Shown here: piece by piece, positions 50,101 through 63,956 of the stretch | Layout: each line of letters starts with the position of its first letter | Position numbering within the stretch: position 1 is the first letter of the stretch | Source of the DNA: Euwallacea fornicatus | Lineage: Eukaryota; Arthropoda; Insecta; Coleoptera; Curculionidae | Direction of reading: 5' to 3' | Length of the DNA stretch: 64,000 nt | Assembly (NCBI RefSeq): GCF_040115645.1 | Contig: NW_027096039.1 | Span: 248,001 to 312,000 of the forward strand | Notes under the pieces: model-generated | What the model was told of the DNA's origin: nothing | The model's database searches: none | What the model saw: only the letters and a program-made list of their open reading frames with translations | Position numbers and translations under genes: made by a program

Positions 50101-51822
50101 CGAGATTTTGAAGATATCACAACACATCATGATTGCGTCTTGTTAAATTTCCAAGAAAAATAGTACTTTATGAGCTCAGAACACTACTTTTGTGACTTTT
50201 CAAAATTTGAAGCTCGCTAACTTAGGCAAATGAGGACCAAATTTGTTAAACAAAGTGTCAAATTAATTAGCTCCACGAGACTTTGAAGATATCACAACAC
50301 ATCATGATTGCGTCTTGTTAAATTTCCAAGAAAAATAGTACTTTATGAGCTCAGAACACTACTTTTGTGACTTTTCAAAATTTGAAGCTCGCTAACTTAG
50401 GCAAATGAGGACCAAATATGTTAAACAAAGTGTCAAATTAATCAGCTCGACGAGATTTTCAGGATGTCACAACACATCATGATTGCGTCGTGTTAAATTT
50501 CCAAGAAAAATAGTACTATATGAGCTCAGCACACTACTTTTGTGACTTTTCAAAATTTGAAGCTCGCTAACTAAGGCAAATGAGGAACAAATTTGTTAAA
50601 CAAAGTGTCAAATTAATCAACTCGACGAGATTTTCAGGATGTCACAACATATCATGATTGCGTCTTGTTAAATTTCCAAGAAAAATAGTACTTTATGAGC
50701 TCAACACACAACTTTTGTGACTTTTCAAATTTTGAAGCTCGATAACTTCAGCAAATGAGGACAAAATTTGTTAAACAAAGTGTCAAATTAATCAGCTCCA
50801 CGAGATTTTGAAGATATCACAACACATCATGATTGCATCTTGTTGAATTTCCAAGAAAATTAGTACTATATGTGTTCAAACACACAACTTTTGTGACTTT
50901 TCAAATTTTGAAGCTCGATAACTTCAGCAAATGAGGACCAAATTTGTTAAACAAAGTGTCAAATTAATCAGCTCCACGAGATTTTGAAGATATCACAACA
51001 CATCATGATTGCGTCTTGTTAAATTTCCAAGAAAAATAGTACTTTATGTGCTCAACACACAACTTTTGTGACTTTTCAAATTTTGAAACTCGATAACTTC
51101 AGCAAATGAGGACCAAATTTCTTAAACAAAGTGTCAAATTAATCAGCTCCACGAGATTTTGAAGATATCACAACACATCATGATTGCGTCTTGTTAAATT
51201 TCCAAGAACAATAGTATTTTATGTGCTCAACACACTAATTTTGTAACGTTTTAAAACTTGAAGCTCGATAACTTCGGCAAATGAGGACCAAATATGTTAA
51301 ACAAAGTGTCAAATTTATCAGCTCGACGAGATTTTCAGGATGTCACAACACCTCATGATTGCATCTTGTTGAATTTCCAAGAAAATTAGTACTATATGTG
51401 TTCAAACACACAACTTTTGTGACTTTTCAAATTTTGAAGCTCGATAACTTCAGCAAATGAGGACCAAATTTGTTAAACAAAGTGTCAAATTAATCAGCTC
51501 CACGAGATTTTGAAGATATCACAACACATCATGATTGCGTCTTGTTAAATTTCCAAGAAAAATAGTACTTTATGTGCTCAACACACTACTTTTGTGACTT
51601 TTCAATATTTGAAGCTCGATAACTTCAGCAAATGAGGACCAAATTTGTTAAACAAAGTGTCAAAGTAATCAGCTCCACGAGATTTTGAAGATATCACAAC
51701 ACATCATGATTGCGTCTAGTTAAATTTCCAAGAAAAATAGTACTTTATGTGCTCAACACACTACTTTTGTGACTTTTCAAAATTTGAAGCTCGCTAACTT
51801 AGGAAAATGAAGACCAAATTTG
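47091..51822. repeat. 27-monomer tandem duplication, copy 1 (period 4,732 bp)
   Basis: Positions 47,091-51,936 match 51,823-56,668 at 4,732 bp, so the copies abut. Markers: aacttcgcaaatgtag (48,291/53,023), gtcataac (48,362/53,094), tagaac (49,811/54,543), aatttacaag (49,971/54,703), gattgcgtcgtg (50,481/55,213) and cctcatga (51,351/56,083). Differences noticed: 47,446 c against 52,178 t, and 51,245 a against 55,977 g. The match is bounded by 47,090/51,822 and 51,937/56,669. Confidence 0.93.
47680..48770. repeat. B-group block 15: B3-B4-B5-B6-B7-B8
   Basis: A4 entry (gtgccacatt) goes directly to B3 (acttgagtg) without B1 or B2. B6 carries a 1 bp deletion and a substitution (aacttcgcaaatgtagacc at 48,291), followed by gtcataacac (48,362). 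It leaves through a D1 variant (atcttggtgac, gaattgtc). Confidence 0.88.
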
Positions 51823-52411
51823 TTAAACAAAGTGTCAAATTAATCAGCTCCACGAGATTTTGAAGATATCACAACACATCATGATTGCGTCTTGTTAAAT
51901 TTCCAAGAAAAATAGTACTTTATGTGCTCAACACACTACTTTTGTGACTTTTCAAACTTTGAAGCTCGATAACTTAGGCAAATGAGGACCAAATTTGTTA
52001 AACAAAGTGTCAAATTAATCAGCTCGACGAGATTTTCAGGATGTCACAACACATCATGATTGCATCTTGTTAAATTTCCAAGAAAAATAGTACTTTATGA
52101 GCTCAGAACACTACTTTTGTGACTTTTCAAAATTTGAAGCTCGCTAACTTAGGCAAATGAGGATCAAATTTGTTAAATAAAGTGTCAAATTAATCAGCTC
52201 GACGAGATTTTCAGGATGTCACAACATATCATGATTGCGTCTTGTTAAATTTCCAAGAAAAATAGTACTTTATGTGCTCAACACACTACTTTTGTGACTT
52301 TTTAAAACTTGAAGCTCGATAACTTCGGCAAATGAGGACCAAATTTGTTAAACAAAGTGCCACATTAATCAGCTCCACGAGATTTTGAAGATATCACAAC
52401 ACATCATGATT
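48771..52411. repeat. A-group tract of the 27-mer, copy 1
   Basis: D1 variant, A1, three A2 units in a row (one with ggataaaattt near 49,540), a tagaac unit, an aatttacaag unit, an aactaaggc unit (near 50,570), A5 units, and a degenerate unit with acactaattttgtaacg near 51,235. Confidence 0.85.
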
Positions 52412-55400
52412 GCATCTTGTTGACTTTCCAAGAAAAATAGTACTTTATGTGCTCAAACACACAACTTGAGTGACTTTTCAAATATTGAAGCTCGATAACT
52501 TCGGCAAATGTGGACCAAATTCTTTAAAGAAAGTGTCAAATTAAACACCTCAACGAGATTTTGAAGATGTCACAACACATCATGATTGCATCTTGTTGAA
52601 TTTCCAAGAAAAATAGTACTTTATGTGCTCAAACACACAACTTTTGTGCTATTCAAACATTGAAGCTCGATAACTTCGGCAAATGTGGACCAAATTTGTT
52701 AAACAAAGTGTCAAATTAATTAGCTCGACAAGATTTTGAAGATGTCACAACACATCATGATTGCATCTTGTTGAATTTCCAAGAAAAATAGTACTTTATG
52801 TGCTCAAACACACAACTTGGGTGACTTTTCAAACTTTGAAGCTCGATAACTTCGGCAAATGTGGACCAAATTCTTTAAAGAAAGTGTCAAATTAAACACC
52901 TCAACGAGATTGTGAAGATGTCACAACACATCATGATTGCATCTTGTTGAATTTTCAAGAAAAATAGTACTTTATGTGCTCAAACACACAACTTTTGTGC
53001 TTTTCAAACTTTGAAGCTCGATAACTTCGCAAATGTAGACCAAATTCATTAAACAAAGTGTCAAATTAATTAGCTCGACAAGATTTTGAAGATGTCATAA
53101 CACATCATGATTGCATCTTGTTGAATTTCCAAGAAAAATAGTACTTTATGTGCTCAAACACACAACTTGGGTGACTTTTCAAACTTTGAAGCTCGATAAC
53201 TTCGGCAAATGTGGACCAAATTTGTTAAAGAAAGTGTCAAATTAATTAGCTCGACGAGATTTTGAAGATGTCACAACACATCATGATTGCATCTTGTTGA
53301 ATTTCCAAGAAAAATAGTACTTTATGTGCTCAAACACACAACTTGGGTGACTTTTCAAAATTTTGAAGCTCGATAACTTCGGCAAATGTGGACCAAATTT
53401 GTTAAAGAAAGTGTCAAATTAAACACCTCAACGAGATTTTGAACATGTCACAACACATCATGATTGCATCTTGGTGACTTTCCAAGAAAAATAACACTAT
53501 ATGTGCTCAAACACACAACTTTTGTGAATTGTCAAATTTTGAAGCTCGATAACTTCAGCAAATGAGGACCAAATTTGTTAAACAAAGTGTCAAATTAATC
53601 AGCTCGACGAGATTTTCAAGATATCACAACACATCATGATTGCGTCTTGTTAAATTTCCAAGAAAAATAGTACTTTATGTGCTCAACACACTACTTTTGT
53701 GACTTTTCAAACTTTGAAGCTCGATAACTTAGGCAAATGAGGACCAAATTTGTTAAACAAAGTGTCAAAGTAATCAGCTCCACGAGATTTTGAAGATATC
53801 ACAACACATCATGATTGCGTCTTGTTAAATTTCCAAGAAAAATAGTACGTTATGTGCTCAACACACTACTTTTGTGACTTTTCAAACTTTGAAGCTCGAT
53901 AACTTAGGCAAATGAGGACCAAATTTGTTAAACAAAGTGTCAAATTAATCAGCTCGACGAGATTTTCAGGATGTCACAACACATCATGATTGCATCTTGT
54001 TAAATTTCCAAGAAAAATAGTACTTTATGAGCTCAGAACACTACTTTTGTGACTTTTCAAAATTTGAAGCTCGCTAACTTAGGCAAATGAGGATCAAATT
54101 TGTTAAACAAAGTGTCAAATTAATCAGCTCGACGAGATTTTCAGGATGTCACAACACATCATGATTGCGTCTTGTTAAATTTCCAAGAAAAATAGTACTT
54201 TATGAGCTCAGAACACTACTTTTGTGACTTTTCAAAATTTGAAGCTCGCTAACTTAGGCAAATGAGGATAAAATTTGTTAAACAAAGTGTCAAATTAATC
54301 AGCTCGACGAGATTTTCAGGATGTCACAACACATCATGATTGCGTCTTGTTAAATTTCCAAGAAAAATAGTACTTTATGAGCTCAGAACACTACTTTTGT
54401 GACTTTTCAAAATTTGAAGCTCGCTAACTTAGGCAAATGAGGATCAAATTTGTTAAACAAAGTGTCAAATTAATCAGCTCGACGAGATTTTCAGGATGTC
54501 ACAACACATCATGATTGCGTCTTGTTAAATTTCCAAGAAAAATAGAACTTTATGTGCTCAACACACTACTTTTGTGACTTTTCAAACTTTGAAGCTCGAT
54601 AACTTAGGCAAATGAGGACCAAATTTGTTAAACAAAGTGTCAAATTAATCAGCTCGACGAGATTTTCAGGATGTCACAACACATCATGATTGCGTCTTGT
54701 TAAATTTACAAGAAAAATAGTACTTTATGTGCTCAACACACTACTTTTGTGACTTTTCAATATTTGAAGCTCGATAACTTCAGCAAGTGAGGACCAAATT
54801 TGTTAAACAAAGTGTCAAAGTACTCAGCTCCACGAGATTTTGAAGATATCACAACACATCATGATTGCGTCTTGTTAAATTTCCAAGAAAAATAGTACTT
54901 TATGAGCTCAGAACACTACTTTTGTGACTTTTCAAAATTTGAAGCTCGCTAACTTAGGCAAATGAGGACCAAATTTGTTAAACAAAGTGTCAAATTAATT
55001 AGCTCCACGAGACTTTGAAGATATCACAACACATCATGATTGCGTCTTGTTAAATTTCCAAGAAAAATAGTACTTTATGAGCTCAGAACACTACTTTTGT
55101 GACTTTTCAAAATTTGAAGCTCGCTAACTTAGGCAAATGAGGACCAAATATGTTAAACAAAGTGTCAAATTAATCAGCTCGACGAGATTTTCAGGATGTC
55201 ACAACACATCATGATTGCGTCGTGTTAAATTTCCAAGAAAAATAGTACTATATGAGCTCAGCACACTACTTTTGTGACTTTTCAAAATTTGAAGCTCGCT
55301 AACTAAGGCAAATGAGGAACAAATTTGTTAAACAAAGTGTCAAATTAATCAACTCGACGAGATTTTCAGGATGTCACAACATATCATGATTGCGTCTTGT

Positions 55401-56668
55401 TAAATTTCCAAGAAAAATAGTACTTTATGAGCTCAACACACAACTTTTGTGACTTTTCAAATTTTGAAGCTCGATAACTTCAGCAAATGAGGACAAAATT
55501 TGTTAAACAAAGTGTCAAATTAATCAGCTCCACGAGATTTTGAAGATATCACAACACATCATGATTGCATCTTGTTGAATTTCCAAGAAAATTAGTACTA
55601 TATGTGTTCAAACACACAACTTTTGTGACTTTTCAAATTTTGAAGCTCGATAACTTCAGCAAATGAGGACCAAATTTGTTAAACAAAGTGTCAAATTAAT
55701 CAGCTCCACGAGATTTTGAAGATATCACAACACATCATGATTGCGTCTTGTTAAATTTCCAAGAAAAATAGTACTTTATGTGCTCAACACACAACTTTTG
55801 TGACTTTTCAAATTTTGAAACTCGATAACTTCAGCAAATGAGGACCAAATTTCTTAAACAAAGTGTCAAATTAATCAGCTCCACGAGATTTTGAAGATAT
55901 CACAACACATCATGATTGCGTCTTGTTAAATTTCCAAGAACAATAGTATTTTATGTGCTCAACACACTAATTTTGTGACGTTTTAAAACTTGAAGCTCGA
56001 TAACTTCGGCAAATGAGGACCAAATATGTTAAACAAAGTGTCAAATTTATCAGCTCGACGAGATTTTCAGGATGTCACAACACCTCATGATTGCATCTTG
56101 TTGAATTTCCAAGAAAATTAGTACTATATGTGTTCAAACACACAACTTTTGTGACTTTTCAAATTTTGAAGCTCGATAACTTCAGCAAATGAGGACCAAA
56201 TTTGTTAAACAAAGTGTCAAATTAATCAGCTCCACGAGATTTTGAAGATATCACAACACATCATGATTGCGTCTTGTTAAATTTCCAAGAAAAATAGTAC
56301 TTTATGTGCTCAACACACTACTTTTGTGACTTTTCAATATTTGAAGCTCGATAACTTCAGCAAATGAGGACCAAATTTGTTAAACAAAGTGTCAAAGTAA
56401 TCAGCTCCACGAGATTTTGAAGATATCACAACACATCATGATTGCGTCTAGTTAAATTTCCAAGAAAAATAGTACTTTATGTGCTCAACACACTACTTTT
56501 GTGACTTTTCAAAATTTGAAGCTCGCTAACTTAGGAAAATGAAGACCAAATTTGTTAAACAAAGTGTCAAATTAATCAGCTCCACGAGATTTTGAAGATA
56601 TCACAACACATCATGATTGCGTCTTGTTAAATTTCCAAGAAAAATAGTACTTTATGTGCTCAACACAC
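51823..56668. repeat. 27-monomer tandem duplication, copy 2
   Basis: Second copy of 47,091-51,936, with two single-base differences noticed over 4.85 kb. Each copy holds one B block and a 3.6 kb A tract, so this is the largest clean higher-order unit in the window. Confidence 0.93.
52412..53502. repeat. B-group block 16, last B block in the window
   Basis: Copy of block 15 at +4,732 bp, including the 1 bp deletion at 53,023 and gtcataac at 53,094. No further B module occurs after about 53.5 kb. Confidence 0.9.
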
Positions 56669-57388
56669 AACTTTTGTGACTTTTCAAATTTTGAAGCTCG
56701 ATAACTTCAGCAAATGAGGACCAAATTTCTTAAACAAAGTGTCAAATTAATCAGCTCCACGAGATTTTGAAGATATCACAACACATCATGATTGCATCTT
56801 GTTGAATTTCCAAGAAAATTAGTACTTTATGTGCTCAACACACTACTTTTGTGACTTTTCAATATTTGAAGCTCGATAACTTCAGCAAATGAAGACCAAA
56901 TTTGTTAAACAAAGTGTCAAATTAATCAGCTCGACGAGATTTTCAGGATGTCACAACACATCATGATTGCGTCTTGTTAAATTTCCAAGAAAAATAGTAC
57001 TTTATGAGCTCAGAACACTACTTTTGTGACTTTTCAAAATTTGAAGCTCGCTAACTTAGGCAAATGAGGACCAAATTTGTTAAACAAAGTGTCAAATTAA
57101 TCAGCTCCACGAGATTTTGAAGATATCACAACACATCATGATTGCGTCTTGTTAAATTTCCAAGAAAAATAGTACTTTATGTGCTCAACACACTACTTTT
57201 GTGACTTTTCAAAATTTGAAGCTCGCTAACTTAGGAAAATGAGGACCAAATTTGTTACACAAAGTGTCAAATTAATCAGCTCGACGAGATTTTCCGGATG
57301 TCACAACACATCATGATTGCGTCTAGTTAAATTTCCAAGAAAAATAGTACTTTATGTGCTCAACACACTACTTTTGTGACTTTTCAAA
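55001..57388. repeat. 18-monomer-offset duplication (3,153 bp) with 58,154-60,541
   Basis: Keyed by gaggaacaaa (near 55,314/58,467) and cctcatga (56,083/59,236). Several differences noticed: accaaatatg against accaaatttg, gcgtcgtg against gcgtcttg, gaaactcg against gaagctcg, ttcttaaac against ttgttaaac, gaacaatag against gaaaaatag, and gtgctcaac against gtgcccaac near 59,635. More diverged, and so probably older, than the other duplications. Confidence 0.85.
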
Positions 57389-60300
57389 ATTTGAAGCTCG
57401 CTAACTTAGGAAAATGAAGACCAAATTTGTTAAACAAAGTGTCAAATTAATCAGCTCCACGAGATTTTGAAGATATCACAACACATCATGATTGCGTCTT
57501 GTTACATTTCCAAGAAAAATAGTACTTTATGTGCTCAACACACAACTTTTGTGACTTTTCAAATTTTGAAGCTCGATAACTTCAGCAAATGAGGACCAAA
57601 TTTCTTATACAAAGTGTCAAATTAATCAGCTCGATGAGATTTTGAAGATATCACAACACATCATGATTGCGTCTTGTTAAATTTCCAAGAAAAATAGTAC
57701 TTTATGTGCTCAACACACTACTTTTGTGACTTTTCAAACTTTGAAGCTCGATAACTTAGGCAAATGAGGACCAAATTTGTTAAACAAAGTGTCAAATTAA
57801 TCAGCTCGACGAGATTTTCCGGATGTCACAACACATCATGATTGCGTCTTGTTAAATTTCCAAGAAAAATAGTACTTTATGTGCTCAACACACTAATTTT
57901 GTGACGTTTTAAAACTTTGAAGCTCGATAACTTAGGCAAATGAGGACCAAATTTGTTAAACAAAGTGTCAAAGTAATCAGCTCCACGAGATTTTGAAGAT
58001 ATCACAACACATCATGATTACGTCTTATTAAATTTCCAAGAAAAATAGTACTTTATGTGCTCAACACACTACTTTTGTGACTTTTCAAACTTTGAAGCTC
58101 GATAACTTAGGCAAAAGAGGACCAAATTTGTTAAACAAAGTGTCAAATTAATCAGCTCCACGAGACTTTGAAGATATCACAACACATCATGATTGCGTCT
58201 TGTTAAATTTCCAAGAAAAATAGTACTTTATGAGCTCAGAACACTACTTTTGTGACTTTTCAAAATTTGAAGCTCGCTAACTTAGGCAAATGAGGACCAA
58301 ATTTGTTAAACAAAGTGTCAAATTAATCAGCTCGACGAGATTTTCAGGATGTCACAACACATCATGATTGCGTCTTGTTAAATTTCCAAGAAAAATAGTA
58401 CTATATGAGCTCAGCACACTACTTTTGTGACTTTTCAAAATTTGAAGCTCGCTAACTAAGGCAAATGAGGAACAAATTTGTTAAACAAAGTGTCAAATTA
58501 ATCAACTCGACGAGATTTTCAGGATGTCACAACATATCATGATTGCGTCTTGTTAAATTTCCAAGAAAAATAGTACTTTATGAGCTCAACACACAACTTT
58601 TGTGACTTTTCAAATTTTGAAGCTCGATAACTTCAGCAAATGAGGACAAAATTTGTTAAACAAAGTGTCAAATTAATCAGCTCCACGAGATTTTGAAGAT
58701 ATCACAACACATCATGATTGCATCTTGTTGAATTTCCAAGAAAATTAGTACTATATGTGTTCAAACACACAACTTTTGTGACTTTTCAAATTTTGAAGCT
58801 CGATAACTTCAGCAAATGAGGACCAAATTTGTTAAACAAAGTGTCAAATTAATCAGCTCCACGAGATTTTGAAGATATCACAACACATCATGATTGCGTC
58901 TTGTTAAATTTCCAAGAAAAATAGTACTTTATGTGCTCAACACACAACTTTTGTGACTTTTCAAATTTTGAAGCTCGATAACTTCAGCAAATGAGGACCA
59001 AATTTGTTAAACAAAGTGTCAAATTAATCAGCTCCACGAGATTTTGAAGATATCACAACACATCATGATTGCGTCTTGTTAAATTTCCAAGAAAAATAGT
59101 ATTTTATGTGCTCAACACACTAATTTTGTGACGTTTTAAAACTTGAAGCTCGATAACTTCGGCAAATGAGGACCAAATATGTTAAACAAAGTGTCAAATT
59201 TATCAGCTCGACGAGATTTTCAGGATGTCACAACACCTCATGATTGCATCTTGTTGAATTTCCAAGAAAATTAGTACTATATGTGTTCAAACACACAACT
59301 TTTGTGACTTTTCAAATTTTGAAGCTCGATAACTTCAGCAAATGAGGACCAAATTTGTTAAACAAAGTGTCAAATTAATCAGCTCCACGAGATTTTGAAG
59401 ATATCACAACACATCATGATTGCGTCTTGTTAAATTTCCAAGAAAAATAGTACTTTATGTGCTCAACACACTACTTTTGTGACTTTTCAATATTTGAAGC
59501 TCGATAACTTCAGCAAATGAGGACCAAATTTGTTAAACAAAGTGTCAAAGTAATCAGCTCCACGAGATTTTGAAGATATCACAACACATCATGATTGCGT
59601 CTAGTTAAATTTCCAAGAAAAATAGTACTTTATGTGCCCAACACACTACTTTTGTGACTTTTCAAAATTTGAAGCTCGCTAACTTAGGAAAATGAAGACC
59701 AAATTTGTTAAACAAAGTGTCAAATTAATCAGCTCCACGAGATTTTGAAGATATCACAACACATCATGATTGCGTCTTGTTAAATTTCCAAGAAAAATAG
59801 TACTTTATGTGCTCAACACACAACTTTTGTGACTTTTCAAATTTTGAAGCTCGATAACTTCAGCAAATGAGGACCAAATTTCTTAAACAAAGTGTCAAAT
59901 TAATCAGCTCCACGAGATTTTGAAGATATCACAACACATCATGATTGCATCTTGTTGAATTTCCAAGAAAATTAGTACTTTATGTGCTCAACACACTACT
60001 TTTGTGACTTTTCAATATTTGAAGCTCGATAACTTCAGCAAATGAAGACCAAATTTGTTAAACAAAGTGTCAAATTAATCAGCTCGATGAGATTTTCAGG
60101 ATGTCACAACACATCATGATTGCGTCTTGTTAAATTTCCAAGAAAAATAGTACTTTATGAGCTCAGAACACTACTTTTGTGACTTTTCAAAATTTGAAGC
60201 TCGCTAACTTAGGCAAATGAGGACCAAATTTGTTAAACAAAGTGTCAAATTAATCAGCTCCACGAGATTTTGAAGATATCACAACACATCATGATTGCGT

Positions 60301-60955
60301 CTTGTTAAATTTCCAAGAAAAATAGTACTTTATGTGCTCAACACACTACTTTTGTGACTTTTCAAAATTTGAAGCTCGCTAACTTAGGAAAATGAGGACC
60401 AAATTTGTTACACAAAGTGTCAAATTAATCAGCTCGACGAGATTTTCCGGATGTCACAACACATCATGATTGCGTCTAGTTAAATTTCCAAGAAAAATAG
60501 TACTTTATGTGCTCAACACACTACTTTTGTGACTTTTCAAACTTTGAAGCTCGATAACTTAGGCAAATGAGGACCAAATTTGTTAAACAAAGTGTCAAAG
60601 TAATCAGCTCCACGAGATTTTGAAGATATCACAACACATCATGATTGCGTCTTGTTAAATTTCCAAGAAAAATAGTACTTTATGTGCTCAACACACTACT
60701 TTTGTGACTTTTCAAACTTTGAAGCTCGATAACTTAGGCAAATGAGGACCAAATTTGTTAAACAAAGTGTCAAATTAATCAGCTCGACGAGATTTTCCGG
60801 ATGTCACAACACATCATGATTGCGTCTTGTTAAATTTCCAAGAAAAATAGTACTTTATGTGCTCAACACACTACTTTTGTGACTTTTCAAACTTTGAAGC
60901 TCGATAACTTAGGCAAATGAGGACCAAATTTGTTAAACAAAGTGTCAAATTAATC

Positions 60956-61870
60956 AGCTTCACGAGATTTTGAAGATGTCACAACACATCATGACTGCAT
61001 CTTGTTGAATTTCCAAGAAAATTAGTATTTATGTGCTCAAACACACTACTGTTTTGACTTTTCAAACTTTGAAGCTCGATAACTTAGGCAAATGAGGACC
61101 AAATTTGTTAAACAAAGTGTCAAATTAATTAGCTCCACGAGACTTTGAAGATATCACAACACATCATGATTGCGTCTTGTTAAATTTCCAAGAAAAATAG
61201 TACTTTATGTGCTCAACACACTACTTTTGTGACTTTTCAAACTTTGAAGCTCGATAACTTCAGCAAATGAGGACCAAATTTGTTAAACAAAGTGTGAAAG
61301 TAATCGGCTCCACGAGATTTTGAAGATATCACAACACATCATGATTGCATCTTGTTGAATTTCCAAGAAAAATAGTACTTTATGAGCTCAGAACACTACT
61401 TTTGTGACTTTTCAAAATTTGAAGCTCGCTAACTTAGGCAAATGAGGACCAAATTTGTTAAACAAAGTGTCAAATTAATCAGCTCGACGAGATTTTCAGG
61501 ATATCACAACACATCATGATTGCGTCTTGTTAAATTTCCAAGAAAAATAGTACTTTATGAGCTCAGAACACTACTTTTGTGACTTTTCAATATTTGAAGC
61601 TCGCTAACTTAGGCAAATGAGGATCAAATTTGTTAAACAAAGTGTCAAATTAATCAGCTCGACGAGATTTTCAGGATGTCACAACACATCATGATTGCGT
61701 CTTGTTAAATTTCCAAGAAAAATAGTACTTTATGTGCTCAACACACTACTTTTGTGACTTTTCAAACTTTGAAGCTCGATAACTTAGGCAAATGAGGACC
61801 AAATTTGTTAAACAAAGTGTCAAATTAATCAGCTTCACGAGATTTTGAAGATGTCACAACACATCATGAC
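60956..61870. repeat. Rare agcttcacgag / gactgcatc monomer, two copies
   Basis: agcttcacgag followed by gatgtcacaacacatcatg and then actgcatc occurs at 60,957 and 61,831, about five monomers apart. It changes the otherwise nearly invariant gattgc of the anchor to gactgc. Confidence 0.85.
60996..61834. repeat. Eight-monomer-offset duplication (1,402 bp) with 62,398-63,236
   Basis: Keyed by the shortened ttagtatttatg (near 61,022/62,424) and gtgtgaaagtaatcgg (near 61,293/62,695). Differences noticed: gttttgac against gttgtgac (61,054/62,456) and caatatttg against caaaatttg near 61,590. Bounded by 60,995/62,397 (c/t) and 61,835/63,237 (t/c). Confidence 0.86.
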
Positions 61871-63956
61871 TGCATCTTGTTGAATTTCCAAGAAAATTAG
61901 TACTTTATGTGCTCAAACACACAATTTTTGTGACTTTTCAAAACTTGAAGCTCGCTAACTTAGGCAAATGAGGACCAAATTTGTTAAACAAAGTGTCAAA
62001 TTAATCAGCTCGACGAGATTTTCAGGATGTCACAACACATCATGATTGCGTCTTGTTAAATTTCCAAGAAAAATAGTACTTTATGAGCTCAACACACAAC
62101 TTTTGTGACTTTTCAAATTTTGAAGCTTGATAACTTCAGCAAATGAGGACCAAATTTGTTAAACAAAGTGTCAAATTAATCAGCTCCACGAGATTTTGAA
62201 GATATCACAACACATCATGATTGCATCTTGTTGAATTTCCAAGAAAATTAGTACTTTATGTGTTCAAACACACAACTTTTGTGACTTTTCAAATTTTGAA
62301 GCTCGATAACTTCAGCAAATGAGGACCAAATTTGTTAAACAAAGTGTCAAATTAATCAGCTCTACGAGATATTGAAGATATCACAACACATCATGATTGC
62401 ATCTTGTTGAATTTCCAAGAAAATTAGTATTTATGTGCTCAAACACACTACTGTTGTGACTTTTCAAACTTTGAAGCTCGATAACTTAGGCAAATGAGGA
62501 CCAAATTTGTTAAACAAAGTGTCAAATTAATTAGCTCCACGAGACTTTGAAGATATCACAACACATCATGATTGCGTCTTGTTAAATTTCCAAGAAAAAT
62601 AGTACTTTATGTGCTCAACACACTACTTTTGTGACTTTTCAAACTTTGAAGCTCGATAACTTCAGCAAATGAGGACCAAATTTGTTAAACAAAGTGTGAA
62701 AGTAATCGGCTCCACGAGATTTTGAAGATATCACAACACATCATGATTGCATCTTGTTGAATTTCCAAGAAAAATAGTACTTTATGAGCTCAGAACACTA
62801 CTTTTGTGACTTTTCAAAATTTGAAGCTCGCTAACTTAGGCAAATGAGGACCAAATTTGTTAAACAAAGTGTCAAATTAATCAGCTCGACGAGATTTTCA
62901 GGATATCACAACACATCATGATTGCGTCTTGTTAAATTTCCAAGAAAAATAGTACTTTATGAGCTCAGAACACTACTTTTGTGACTTTTCAAAATTTGAA
63001 GCTCGCTAACTTAGGCAAATGAGGATCAAATTTGTTAAACAAAGTGTCAAATTAATCAGCTCGACGAGATTTTCAGGATGTCACAACACATCATGATTGC
63101 GTCTTGTTAAATTTCCAAGAAAAATAGTACTTTATGTGCTCAACACACTACTTTTGTGACTTTTCAAACTTTGAAGCTCGATAACTTAGGCAAATGAGGA
63201 CCAAATTTGTTAAACAAAGTGTCAAATTAATCAGCTCGACGAGATTTTCAGGATATCACAACATATCATGATTGCATCTTGTTAAATTTCCAAGAAAAAT
63301 AGTACTTTATGAGCTCAGAACACTACTTTTGTGACGTTTCAAAATTTGAAGCTCGCTAACTTAGGCAAATGAGGACCAAATTTGTTAAACAAAGTGTCAA
63401 ATTAATTAGCTCCACGAGACTTTGAAGATATCACAACACATCATGATTGCGTCTTGTTAAATTTCCAAGAAAAATAGTACTTTATGTGCTCAACACACTA
63501 CTTTTGTGACTTTTCAAACTTTGAAGCTCGATAACTTAGGCAAATGAGGACCAAATTTGTTAAACAAAGTGTCAAATTAATAAGCTCGACGAGATTTTCA
63601 GGATGTCACAACACATCATGATTGCATCTTGTTAAATTTCCAAGAAAAATAGTACTTTATGAGCTCAGAACACTACTTTTGTGACTTTTCAAACTTTGAA
63701 GCTCGATAACTTAGGCAAATGAGGACCAAATTTGTTAAACAAAGTGTCAAATTAATCAGCTCGACGAGATTTTCAGGATGTCACAACACATCATGATTGC
63801 GTCTTGTTAAATTTCCAAGAAAAATAGTACTTTATGAGCTCAGAACACTACTTTTGTGACTTTTCAAAATTTGAAGCTCGCTAACTTAGGCAAATGAGGA
63901 CCAAATTTGTTAAACAAAGTGTCAAATTAATCAGCTCGACGAGATTTTCCGGATGT

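Noticed and set aside
47091..56668. Assembly artefact as the explanation for near-identical copies
   Set aside because: Not rejected on proof: the two copies carry real single-base differences and share a third, more diverged partial copy at 58.2-60.5 kb, which favours biology, but read support cannot be seen here.
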